DNA from: Herbaspirillum sp. CF444 | GTDB taxonomy: Bacteria; Pseudomonadota; Gammaproteobacteria; Burkholderiales; Burkholderiaceae_D | Direction of reading: 5' to 3' | DNA: 38,177 nucleotides | Assembly: GCF_000282135.1 (NCBI RefSeq) | Contig: NZ_AKJW01000108.1 | Span: 1 to 38,177, forward strand | Shown: positions 8,500 through 17,300 of the stretch, in pieces | Position numbering within the stretch: position 1 is the stretch's first letter | Layout of the letters: every line of letters begins with the position of its first letter | Translations under genes and position numbers: made by a program | The notes under the pieces: model-generated | Databases searched by the model: none | The model's input: the letters and a program-made list of their open reading frames with translations, nothing else | Told to the model about the DNA's origin: nothing

Positions 8500-9264
8500 A
8501 TGGCTGACTACATTATCGATGCTGTCGAAGAAGCAATCGAAGTGCTTTCGTTGATCGCCCGCAACCCAGGTCTGGGAGTGACGGAGCTGTCGGTGCGTTC
8601 CGGCAATACCAAGGCGCGCACGTTTCGCATGCTGAGGACACTGGAAAAGAACGGCTTGGTATTCAGGTCGGGGCAGGCGCCGATTTATACATTGGGCCTC
8701 AAGGTCTTGTACCTGGGGCTGGCGGCCGAAGGACAGATTGCGCTGGCGCGGGCGGCTCGGTCCTGCATGCGCGAACTGGGCGCCGCGTGCGACGAGACCG
8801 TGCAGCTGCGGATCCGCGACGGCACCGAGTCGATTTGCGTGGCCCGTTGGGAAGCGTCGCACAGGTTGCAGATGCTGGCCAAAGGATGGGGCGCGCGCCG
8901 GCCGCTGTACGTGGGCGCATCAGGCAAGGTGCTGTTGTCGCATGCGCCGCAGGATATCAAGGATTCGGTATTTTCGATGGAGCGGATCAGTTATACCAAG
9001 GCCACGCTGGTGGGGCGCAGCAATCTGAAGCAGGCTATGCACAAGATTGCCCAGGCCGGCTATGGCGTCTCGCATGGCGAACTGGTGGCGGATGCGGTAT
9101 CGATTGCCGCGCCGATACGCGACGCCAATGCCGAGGTGGTCGCCGCCATTAGCGTGGCAGGGCCGGCGAGCCGTCTTGCCAGGGAGGATATGCAAGGTAC
9201 CATTGACCTGGTGGTCGGCGCTGCCAGGAAGCTATCGGATATTTTGGGGTACCGGGACGAATAA
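8500..9264 (+). CDS. IclR-family transcriptional regulator 2
   Basis: 254-residue IclR-type regulator. The winged helix contains RSGNTKARTFRMLRTLEKNGLV, with recognition residues S34 to R44 nearly the same as in regulators 1 and 3, but the remainder is clearly more divergent. The effector domain has ETVQLRIRDGTESICVARWEASH and VGASGKVLLSHAP. The Shine-Dalgarno sequence is weak; ATG 8500 is chosen because it gives the same N-terminal layout (x-Y-x-x-DAV) as the paralogues. It lies 82 bases before the peptide-binding protein gene in the same direction and is its most likely local regulator. Confidence 0.9.
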   Translation: MADYIIDAVEEAIEVLSLIARNPGLGVTELSVRSGNTKARTFRMLRTLEKNGLVFRSGQAPIYTLGLKVLYLGLAAEGQIALARAARSCMRELGAACDETVQLRIRDGTESICVARWEASHRLQMLAKGWGARRPLYVGASGKVLLSHAPQDIKDSVFSMERISYTKATLVGRSNLKQAMHKIAQAGYGVSHGELVADAVSIAAPIRDANAEVVAAISVAGPASRLAREDMQGTIDLVVGAARKLSDILGYRDE

Positions 9265-9346
9265 GGCATGCATGTCGCCATCGACGCATGATGCCTGTCG
9301 GGCCGGAGCCGTTTGTATTAATGTCGTATTTCAAGAGGGGGGTTGT

Positions 9347-10924
9347 ATGTGGAATGTGGTGAAAAAAGTGCTGGCGGGCGCACTGGCGGCAAGTTGTCTT
9401 GCAACGGTGACTGCCGGTGCTGCCGAGCTCAAAATCGGCTACAAGTCCGAGGTGACCTCGGCGGATCCGCATGTGCTCAACGGCGCCAATCGCAATATCT
9501 GGAACCATGTCTATGAATCGCTGGTGGCCAAGGATGCACAGCTGCGGCCGAAGCCGGGCCTGGCGCTGTCGTGGCGGCTGGTCAATCCGACCTTGTGGGA
9601 GTTCAAGCTGCGTCCCAACGTCAAGTTCCAGAATGGTGCCGTCATGACCGCCGACGATGTCAAATATGCCATCGATCGCGCCATGCACCAGACCGGGCCG
9701 CGTACCTATCGCTCCTACCTGAAGGATGTCGATAGCGTCAGCGTGTCGGGACCGCTGACGATCCAGGTCAAGACCAAGGTCGTGAGCCCGACATTGCCGG
9801 AAAACATCGGCCTGGTGGCGATCATTCCGAAATCGCTGGGTGAAAACATCCCGGAAGACAGCTTCGCCACCGGCAAATCGGCCATCGGCACCGGCCCCTA
9901 CAAATTCGTCAGCTGGGCGCACGGCCAGAAAATCGTGCTCGCCAAGAATCCCGATTACTGGGGCGACAAGGAGCCATGGGACACTGTGACCATCCAGTTC
10001 ATTCCGCGCGAACCTGCACGTGCAGCGGCGCTGTTGTCCGGTTCGGTCGACATCATCAACGATGTGACCGCCAACATGGAATCGTCCTTCAAGGATTACA
10101 AGCTGACCTCGGTGACGTCATACATGCTGAACTACCTGGCATTGGATGAATACCGCGACAACTCGCCGTACATCAAGGGTGTCGATGGCGCGCCGCTGCA
10201 AAAAAATCCGTTTAAAAACCTGAAGGTGCGCCAGGCGCTGATGACGGCGATCAATCGCGACGGCATCATCAAGTTCCTGATGAAGGGCGACGCCACCGCC
10301 TCGGATCAGTTGGTGCCGAAGGGCTTTTTCGGTCATGATGCCGGCTTCAAGCTGCCGGCCTACGACCTGGCCAAGGCCAAGGCGTTGCTGGCGGAAGGCG
10401 GCTATCCGAACGGCTTCCAGCTGACCATGCATTGCACCAACAACCGGTATATCAATGACGCCAAACTGTGCGAGGCAATCGCCCAGGTGTTCAACCAGAT
10501 CGGCATCAAGACGGACGTGGCGACCATGCCGTTCTCGGTTTACCAGACCCGCGTGTTTGGCGGCGGCGCCAACGGCGAGCCCGAGTTCAGCGCGTTCCTG
10601 CTGGGCACCGGCGCGGTGACCGGGGATTCCGGCACGTTGCTGACATCGATCATTCACTCCGGCAACAAGGCTTCCGGTATCGGCGCCAACAACTACGGCC
10701 GCTATGCCAACAAGGATGTCGACGCCCTGATTGACAAGGCGGTCTCCACCACCGACGAAAAAGCGCGCGAAGAATTGCAGAAGAAAGCTGCACAGATCGC
10801 GCTGCAAGATGGCGCAATCATTCCGCTCCTGCATTTGAACGTTGCCTGGGCCATGAAGAAAGACCTGTCGATCGTGCCGCGTGCGGACGGTTTCACCATG
10901 GCGACCGACATCCGCAAGAAGTGA
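9347..10924 (+). CDS. ABC transporter substrate-binding protein, peptide/opine family (SBP_bac_5)
   Basis: Periplasmic binding protein of the DppA/OppA family, 525 residues. A Sec signal peptide spans about residues 1-26, with K6-K7, a hydrophobic core and cleavage near AGA-AE. The mature protein has the family blocks LVAKDAQLRPKPGLALSWR, EFKLRPNVKFQNGAVMTADDV and IGTGPYKFVSWAHGQKI. The long frame begins earlier, but AGAGGGGGG at 9334-9342 selects ATG 9347. No permease or ATPase gene adjoins it. The nearest set, dppBCDF at 27433, itself lacks a binding protein, so the two may be partners. A strong terminator follows at 11000. Confidence 0.92.
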   Translation: MWNVVKKVLAGALAASCLATVTAGAAELKIGYKSEVTSADPHVLNGANRNIWNHVYESLVAKDAQLRPKPGLALSWRLVNPTLWEFKLRPNVKFQNGAVMTADDVKYAIDRAMHQTGPRTYRSYLKDVDSVSVSGPLTIQVKTKVVSPTLPENIGLVAIIPKSLGENIPEDSFATGKSAIGTGPYKFVSWAHGQKIVLAKNPDYWGDKEPWDTVTIQFIPREPARAAALLSGSVDIINDVTANMESSFKDYKLTSVTSYMLNYLALDEYRDNSPYIKGVDGAPLQKNPFKNLKVRQALMTAINRDGIIKFLMKGDATASDQLVPKGFFGHDAGFKLPAYDLAKAKALLAEGGYPNGFQLTMHCTNNRYINDAKLCEAIAQVFNQIGIKTDVATMPFSVYQTRVFGGGANGEPEFSAFLLGTGAVTGDSGTLLTSIIHSGNKASGIGANNYGRYANKDVDALIDKAVSTTDEKAREELQKKAAQIALQDGAIIPLLHLNVAWAMKKDLSIVPRADGFTMATDIRKK

Positions 10925-10999
10925 CCATTGATTGCCGTACCGATGCCGCCATGCCGCGGCTTCCGGTACGCGTGGCGGAGAGCAACTCTTCGTTGCAAT

Positions 11000-11033
11000 A
11001 AGGCGCAAGGACTTGTCCTGCTGCGCCTTTTTT
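11000..11033 (+). terminator. Rho-independent terminator after the peptide-binding protein gene
   Basis: Stem AAGGCGCA/TGCGCCTT with a second inner AGGAC/GTCCT pairing, followed by a run of T (11028-11033). It lies 75 bases past the stop codon. Confidence 0.85.
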
Positions 11034-11431
11034 ATTTGCCGGCCGGTTCGTTGATTGCCGCCGCTACACTTGCCGACCAGGCTGGTTGGGGCGTGTTCCG
11101 GCGCCGATCGGACCGTGCAGAGCACTTGCAATCGAGGCGGGTGTCGGAAAAAAACAAAATATTTAAAATTTTTTTTTGCTCACCAATTTAATGCGCAGTG
11201 CAGCGATATGCGTCGGATATGGTGAGATTATTTTTGGCGTCCAATGGAACCCCCTTGTTCTTAGCGGCTTTGCGGGGGTTTTGTGTTTGCGGAATTGCTG
11301 ATTTTATTTGGTGCTTTGCGCAATAAATTGGTGCTTTCATGTATCGGCAAATAAAACACTGGATTGTTTGTCGAAACCTTGTTGACGATGGTAATTTCGG
11401 CAATTAATATTGTATTGACTGTTGATCATTC

Positions 11432-11455
11432 GTATCATTTGATGAGACGTATGGC
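11432..11455 (+). promoter_or_regulatory. Candidate IclR operator upstream of the porin
   Basis: GTATCATTT followed by GATGAGAC matches the shared consensus GTATCRTTT-N2-YGA found at 21291, 24711 and 27218. It lies about 50-70 bases before the porin start, just downstream of TTGACT (11415-11420), a placement suited to repression. Confidence 0.5.
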
Positions 11456-11503
11456 ATGTCATCAAGTAGCCTTTTCAGAATAAATTTTTACATGGGAGCG
11501 AGT

Positions 11504-12703
11504 ATGAAAAAGGGCGTTATGGCGTTTGCGGCATTGTCCGCAATTGCAGGTGGGGCGCAGGCGCAGGACAGCAGCGTGCAGATTTACGGTATCGTCGACG
11601 CAGGCTTGATCTACACGAGCAAGGTGGCGACCGGTACTCTCCGCAACACCGGCAGTAAGTTCGCGCTGGACAACGGTTTGTTGCAATCGTCGCGTATCGG
11701 CTTTCGCGGCAAGGAAGACCTGGGTGGAGGTCTGTATGCCGAATTCGGCCTGGAGAACGGCTTCTCGGTGGATAACGGCGCGATACTGCAAAGCGGTGCG
11801 CTGTTCGGCCGTCGTTCGGTGGTCGGTCTGAGCGGCAACAGTTTCGGTGTATTGCATCTCGGCCGTCGCAAGGACTTTACCGATGAAATCGCGGCGCAAT
11901 ATTCCAGCATCACGCCCTTCAGCGGCCTGATCACTGCGGTCCACGCCAACAACCTGGACCGTATCGGCGGCAACCGCGCCAACAACATGATTTACTACAG
12001 CACGCCCACTTTCTCGGGCTTCCGCGCCAACATCAGCTATGGCTTCGGCGAAGCTGCAGGTTCGATAAACACCGGCCAGTCGCTGGGGCTGGGCGCCAAC
12101 TATGATGTCGGCCCTTTCAGCATCGGTCTCGGCTACTGGCGTTCCAGGCTGGGCACGGCGACGGTTCCGTCGAGCGACCAGGGCGCTACAAGCGGCGCCG
12201 GTTGTGCGGTGACGGCAGGCAACGGCGGCGACACTTGCATGAAGATGTGGATCCTGGGTTCGGCCTACAAGCTGGGCAGTGTGACTTTCCGCGGCACCTT
12301 CTCCAAGGTTGACCAGCCATTGCTGAAGACATCGTCGGGTACGGCACCGAACTTCAACACCACGTTCACCGCGACCACCGGCACCAGTGCATTTACGGCA
12401 GGCGGCGTGAACAACGACCAGGCCAAGATCATCGACGTCGGCGTCGACTTCACCTTGACGCCGCAGATCCTGCTGACCGGCAGCGTACTGCAATCGCGCT
12501 ACAACTTCGTCGGCGCGTCGCAAAAGGGCAAGCTGACCGAGTTCATCGCCGGCATCCAGTACTTCATGTCCAAGCGCACCACCTTGTACAGCACCATCGG
12601 TACGTTGAGCGCTTCGAACATGTACAACCCAGGCATCAGCGGTGCGCCGGGCGCCGACAGCCGCTCTTCCATCGTAGCCGCCGGCATTCGTCACACGTTC
12701 TGA
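11504..12703 (+). CDS. Outer-membrane porin (Burkholderiales Porin_4 type)
   Basis: Trimeric general porin for small hydrophilic solutes. The 399 residues start with a signal peptide cleaved after GAQA (residue 20). The mature protein opens with DSSVQIYGIVDAG and shows the typical strands (SRIGFRGKEDLGGGLYAEFGLENGF, LFGRRSVVGLSG, LHLGRRKDF) and a C-terminal F required for beta-barrel assembly. ATG 11504 is chosen over the in-frame ATG 11456 because GGGAG (11494-11498) lies 5 bases before it and the signal peptide begins there. The gene stands alone and is closed by a perfect terminator. A GTATCATTT operator upstream suggests coregulation with the peptide transporter. Confidence 0.95.
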   Translation: MKKGVMAFAALSAIAGGAQAQDSSVQIYGIVDAGLIYTSKVATGTLRNTGSKFALDNGLLQSSRIGFRGKEDLGGGLYAEFGLENGFSVDNGAILQSGALFGRRSVVGLSGNSFGVLHLGRRKDFTDEIAAQYSSITPFSGLITAVHANNLDRIGGNRANNMIYYSTPTFSGFRANISYGFGEAAGSINTGQSLGLGANYDVGPFSIGLGYWRSRLGTATVPSSDQGATSGAGCAVTAGNGGDTCMKMWILGSAYKLGSVTFRGTFSKVDQPLLKTSSGTAPNFNTTFTATTGTSAFTAGGVNNDQAKIIDVGVDFTLTPQILLTGSVLQSRYNFVGASQKGKLTEFIAGIQYFMSKRTTLYSTIGTLSASNMYNPGISGAPGADSRSSIVAAGIRHTF

Positions 12704-12741
12704 GTTTCACCTGTTTCTTGGTCATCTCCTGACATCCTTTT

Positions 12742-12767
12742 GCCGATCCTGCGGGATCGGCTTTTTT
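12742..12767 (+). terminator. Rho-independent terminator after the porin
   Basis: Perfect 8-base stem GCCGATCC/GGATCGGC with a 4-base loop and six T. It lies 38 bases after the porin stop and just before the CapA gene, so the latter needs its own promoter or readthrough. Confidence 0.92.
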
Positions 12768-12796
12768 ATCTGTGCTGTGTCATCAAGGGCAACAAC

Positions 12797-14263
12797 ATGC
12801 ACCATTCCTATCGTATTTTCAGCCGGGCCGCGCGCCTGGCGCTGGTCGGCCTGTTGGGTCTGTCGACCTGGTCTGCGGCAATGGCTGCCGATGGCGGCGA
12901 AACACACAAGAACCCGTTGTCGCCGTCCTGGACCCAGGCCAACGTGCCGAAGAATTTCACGTTGGCGGCGGTCGGCGACCTGATCATCACCGAGGCCATT
13001 TCGTCGCGCATGAAGCGCACCTCGCCCGAACTGCTGAAGCTGTTGCAGAGTGCGGACGTGAGTTTCGGCAATTTCGAGGGCACCGCCGCCGACCTGCGCA
13101 AGTTCGGCGGTTATCCGGAAGCCTTGTCCGGTGGCGGCTGGCTGCTGAGTTCGCCCTATGTCCCGGCCGACCTCAGGGCGATGGGCTTCAACATGGTGGG
13201 ACGTGCCAACAACCACACTACCGACTGGGGCGTGGCCGGCATGCGTTCCACCGACAAGTTGCTGGATGAAGCAGGTATTGTCCACGCCGGCACCGGGCAG
13301 ACGCTGGCGCAGGCGCGTGCGCCGCAGATCATGTCGATCCCGGCCGGGCGTGTTTCTCTGGTAGCGACGGCGTCGCGTTTCGAAGCCAATGCGCGCGCCA
13401 TCGATCCGCTCGGGCAGATTCCCGGACGTCCCGGCGTGAGCGCCTTGCGCACTACCCGCTATGTTCTGGTGTCGCCGCAGCGGCTGGCGCAGTTGGCGGC
13501 GATCCGCGACGCCCAGCCGCCCGGCTCGGTACGCGACACCGTTTTTGCAGCGGATGCGCGCACCCATACCGTGACCTTGTTCGGCACCAAATATCGCGCC
13601 AGCACCCAGGTCGGCGACGGCATGGAGTTTTCGTTTACCATGGATGAGCGCGATCGCAAGGAGCTTATTCGCAATGTTCGCCAGGGCAAGCAAAGCGCCG
13701 ACTTTGCAATTGCCACCATGCATACGCATGAGCCGGGCAATTACAGCGCGGTGCCGCCGGATTTCATGGTGCAGTTCGCGCACGAGACCATCGACAACGG
13801 CGCCGATGCCTTCATCGGGCATGGTCCGCACCAGTTGCGCGGCATCGAGATCTACAAGGGCAAGCCGATTTTTTATTCCTTGGGAAATTTCTTTTTCATG
13901 GACAACACCTGGCAGCCGATCACGCGCGACGAGTACGAAGCAGCGCACGTCGAGCCGGGCAGCATGACCGATGCCGAGTTCACCGAAACGTTGCGGATTG
14001 AAGGTGTGTTCAAGGATTCGTTGTGGTTTGAAAGTGTGATCGCTGTCAGCCGCTATGACGAACAGGGACGGTTGCAGGAAGTGCGCCTGCACCCGATTGA
14101 GTTGAACTGGAATGGTGCGCGTGATGCGGATCGCGGCATTCCGCGCACCGCACCGCCGGCGGTCGCGCAACGCATCCTGGAACGCTTGCAGAAACTGTCG
14201 CAACCGTTCGGCACCCGCATCGAGATCCAGGGTGGCGTTGGCATCATCCGGGGCGGCGCCTGA
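12797..14263 (+). CDS. CapA-family metallophosphoesterase-like protein, exported
   Basis: 488 residues of the PGA_cap (CapA) family, related to the poly-gamma-glutamate synthesis protein CapA but widespread outside capsule loci. A signal peptide ends near AAMA (residue 30), so it is probably periplasmic. Metal-binding landmarks are AVGDLIIT, SFGNFEG, RANNHTTDWG, the histidines in TMHTHEPGN and GHGPHQLRG, and FYSLGNFFF. ATG 12797 has AAGGG 7 bases upstream; the open frame from 12740 runs through the porin terminator. No capB/capC genes are present, so capsule synthesis is unlikely. A hydrolytic role on glutamyl or phosphoester compounds is possible. It converges on the effector gene. Confidence 0.85.
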   Translation: MHHSYRIFSRAARLALVGLLGLSTWSAAMAADGGETHKNPLSPSWTQANVPKNFTLAAVGDLIITEAISSRMKRTSPELLKLLQSADVSFGNFEGTAADLRKFGGYPEALSGGGWLLSSPYVPADLRAMGFNMVGRANNHTTDWGVAGMRSTDKLLDEAGIVHAGTGQTLAQARAPQIMSIPAGRVSLVATASRFEANARAIDPLGQIPGRPGVSALRTTRYVLVSPQRLAQLAAIRDAQPPGSVRDTVFAADARTHTVTLFGTKYRASTQVGDGMEFSFTMDERDRKELIRNVRQGKQSADFAIATMHTHEPGNYSAVPPDFMVQFAHETIDNGADAFIGHGPHQLRGIEIYKGKPIFYSLGNFFFMDNTWQPITRDEYEAAHVEPGSMTDAEFTETLRIEGVFKDSLWFESVIAVSRYDEQGRLQEVRLHPIELNWNGARDADRGIPRTAPPAVAQRILERLQKLSQPFGTRIEIQGGVGIIRGGA

Positions 14264-14282
14264 ACATGACGCCGCCGGATGG

Positions 14283-14312
14283 CCGGCTTGCGGCGCGGAT
14301 GCCGCAAGCCGG
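14283..14312. terminator. Hairpin between convergent CapA and effector genes
   Basis: Perfect 12-base inverted repeat (14283-14294 with 14301-14312) around a 6-base loop, placed between the two converging stop codons. It lacks a T-run on either side, so it may be a bidirectional attenuator or transcript-stabilising hairpin rather than a classical terminator. Confidence 0.55.
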
Positions 14313-14323
14313 TGCGCTGCAGA

Positions 14324-17300
14324 TCAGCTTTCTGCAGGGACGGTGGTGGTCGCCATCGCTGCCGTTGTTGCCGGCGCCGAGAATTGCGCGCCGCGGTCGG
14401 CCAGGTCGCGATAGGTGTCGCCGACCCATTTCTGGATGTCGGTGTAGTCGCTGGCGGCAAAGCGCTTCAGTTTGCCCAGCAGTTGCGTGATCGACCGGTT
14501 GACCTCGTCGGTGCCGAAGCTGCCCGGCATGCGCGAGTGTTGCGGCGCCGTGGCGCTCTTGACGGCGCCGTTCTTCAGCACGTAGCGTTCGCGATTCGGG
14601 TTCGGATAGCTGCTGGCCGCAATCGCGTGCAACAGGTTGCCGGCGCTCAGGCCGTTGCCGTTGATCTGCACCGGTGCGGCGACCAGTTCGCCTTCGTGAT
14701 AGCCCATCATGTAGAAGCCCCCGGGTCCCACGCCGATCATTGACGGACCGGACGGCTCCCAGGTCATGTCGAAATGATCGTGCGTCTTCACAAAATGCGC
14801 CAGCTTGACCGGCTCATCCTTTTCCACCGTGTTGCCATGTGCATCGGTGCTGCGGATTTTTTCGGTCTGCACTTTGCCATCCGCGTCCACTTGCAGCATC
14901 AACAGCGGCTTCATCAGCGCCGTTGACGCCAGGCGCGCCAGCAGTTCGCCGGGGAAAGGCTGGCCCTTGGCGAGTGCGACGGCCGGGAACTCTTCCTGCA
15001 TCGACAGCCGGTTGAGTTCCCTGATGGCCGGTTCAGCCGCAGTGCCGATGGCGGCCAGGCGGGCTTCGTCTTCGAGTCGATAGACGTTGTCCTCCGCGTA
15101 ATAGCCGCCGTTGCGGCGATCCACTTCATGGTGGGTGTTGCGTATCGCATCGTTCAGGTAAGGCGTCATCGGATCGTCCATCAGGATCGCCGCGCGGATG
15201 CTGCGACGCACTTCGCCCGGGCTGGTGGGCGAAGTGTATGGATAGCGCCAGCGTGCCGGCTGGTTCTCGTCGGTTTCCAGCTCGGTGCCGAGGAAATAAC
15301 TCTTGCTGGCGATCACGAATTGCATGCTCTGGCTGGCTGCATCGTATTTGAAGAAATGGCCGCTGACCGGATCGATGCCGAGGTCGCCTTCCTGCATCGT
15401 CGTGACCAGAGGCTTGCCGGTGCGCTCGCTGGATTCCTTGGCTTTCTGAAAATCGCGATATTTTGTTTCCAGATCGTAGGTATTGATGCGCGCCATGTAG
15501 ACCACCTGGCCAAGATTGTCGGTGGAGGTGGCGGCACCCGTCGTTGCCGAGGCGGGCACCGGCGGATCTGCGTCGATGCGGGTGACGACAAATACGCCGC
15601 CGGGCAGGGAGATGGTCTCGGCCTGCATCAGTTCCGTGTACTTGGCGATGTTGACGGCGGAATTCTGATGAATCACGATGCGCAGGCTGCGGTCGTTGGC
15701 GGCGGCGCCGTAACCGAGTGCGGCAAGGAACGCCGCCGCCAGCTGTTCGGCGCTGGTGGTGGAGAGGATTTCGGTCAGCGACACCCGCTCGCCTTCGGTG
15801 ATGACGCCGATGCGGCGCTGGTCTTCCGGCAAGGGGAGGTAGCGCGCGTCCGATACCACCGCGCGCTGCACGATGGCCGGGAAGGTCTTGGCGTGGAGTG
15901 CGCCGAGGTTGATCAGCAGCGGATCAAGCCCGGAAATCTGCATGTCGGGGTCGCCCTGGGTGTTGCCGCGCTTGTTCATCATGACCACGCGCATCGGCAC
16001 GCCGGGAACAATGTCGACGTAATGATCCTGGCCGGTCGACGGCCAGCGCAGCAGATAGTGGAACGGCCCCGATTCTTCCGTGTATTTCACCACGGCGTTG
16101 CGGATGCCGCGCAGGATCGGGCGTGTCAGCGCCGTGTAGGCGGCGTTGCTGTCGCTCGGATCCTCGGGCATGCCCTTGACGGCGTCCATGGCGTGATGGA
16201 TGCGCGCAATGTGTTCGGCTGGAATATCGCTGAAGGTGGTGATCATGCGGCGCAGGCGATCGGTCTTGATGCCCAGCGTGGCCGAGGCCTGGGCAAAGTG
16301 CGGCAGCGAGGTGCTGAGGAAGTCCGGCGGCACTTTGGTCGGATAGTTGTTGTCGCTGCCTGCAGCGTAAACGTCTTCGAAGCTGTCCATCAGCGACGCC
16401 ATGACGCGTTCCATCTCGGGCGGCAACTGCGAGCGGTTGTTGGACACGGCCAGCGTGGTGTCGACCTGCGGGGTTGGCGGCGCTTCCACTTCAGGCGATG
16501 GCTCTACCGGCGCCACCGGATTTTCGCGCTGCTCCTGCAATGCCAGCGAGGCTTGCGTCATGCCTTCGAAGCGGGTGGTCAGTCCGTTCAAGTAAGCGAC
16601 CTGCTCGTCTTCGGTCATCTGGTGGAAACTGGAGGCTTCTTGCACCGCCAGCAATTCCAGCGGGTTGGGATCGCGAATGTCCATACCCATGCGGTTGATC
16701 GACTTGTTGGTGTGTTCGACCATGACTGCCGCCAGGTGGACGGTGCGCGCCAGCGCCTCGATGTCTTCCTTGACCACGCTTTCCACTTTGTCGGCCACTT
16801 TGGTGCCGACTTTGCTGACGGTCGCGCTGAATGCGCGCAAATAGGAGACCAGGCCGTTGTAGCGATCCTCCTGGGTCACCTGGTCGTCGTAGGCGCGCGC
16901 GTTGGGGCCGAGCAGGCCGGCCGCGCTCAGGGCGGTTGCCAGGATCGGCGCCACCCATTTGTCGACGCCGCGCGTGGCCATGCGGGTAAGCAAGGCCTCG
17001 GCATAATCCAGACCGCTGTACTCGCCCTTGAGTTGCTTGCTGCCGGCAGTAGCGCCCAGCGCCCGGAACAGCAGGTCGCATACAAAGAAGTCGATGGTGT
17101 TGTAGACCACATCGGCGACAGGATGGCTGGCGCTTTCTCCCGAGCGGCCACGGGCAAAGCCGACGGCGGTATGCAGGGCGGCGACGCCGGCCAGCGTGGC
17201 GACGTCGATGGCGTTGCCGCGCGGCAGTTTGAGTCCGCTCTGGATACCGTAGTTGAGCACCAGGCGCAGGAATTCGCTGCCCAGCGGCAGCACCGCTTCA

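Larger units (their letters stand above)
10925..11503. other. Intergenic region between binding protein and porin genes
   Basis: 579 bases without a credible gene. It holds a strong terminator (11000-11033), an A/T run around 11143-11170, a weaker G-C hairpin followed by four T (11248-11282), and near the porin the IclR-type operator at 11432-11455 with a nearby TTGACT (11415-11420). Confidence 0.6.

Noticed and set aside
11248..11282. CCCCC/GGGGG hairpin followed by four T
   Set aside because: The loop is about 19 bases and a far better terminator already lies at 11000-11033, so I do not list it as a terminator.
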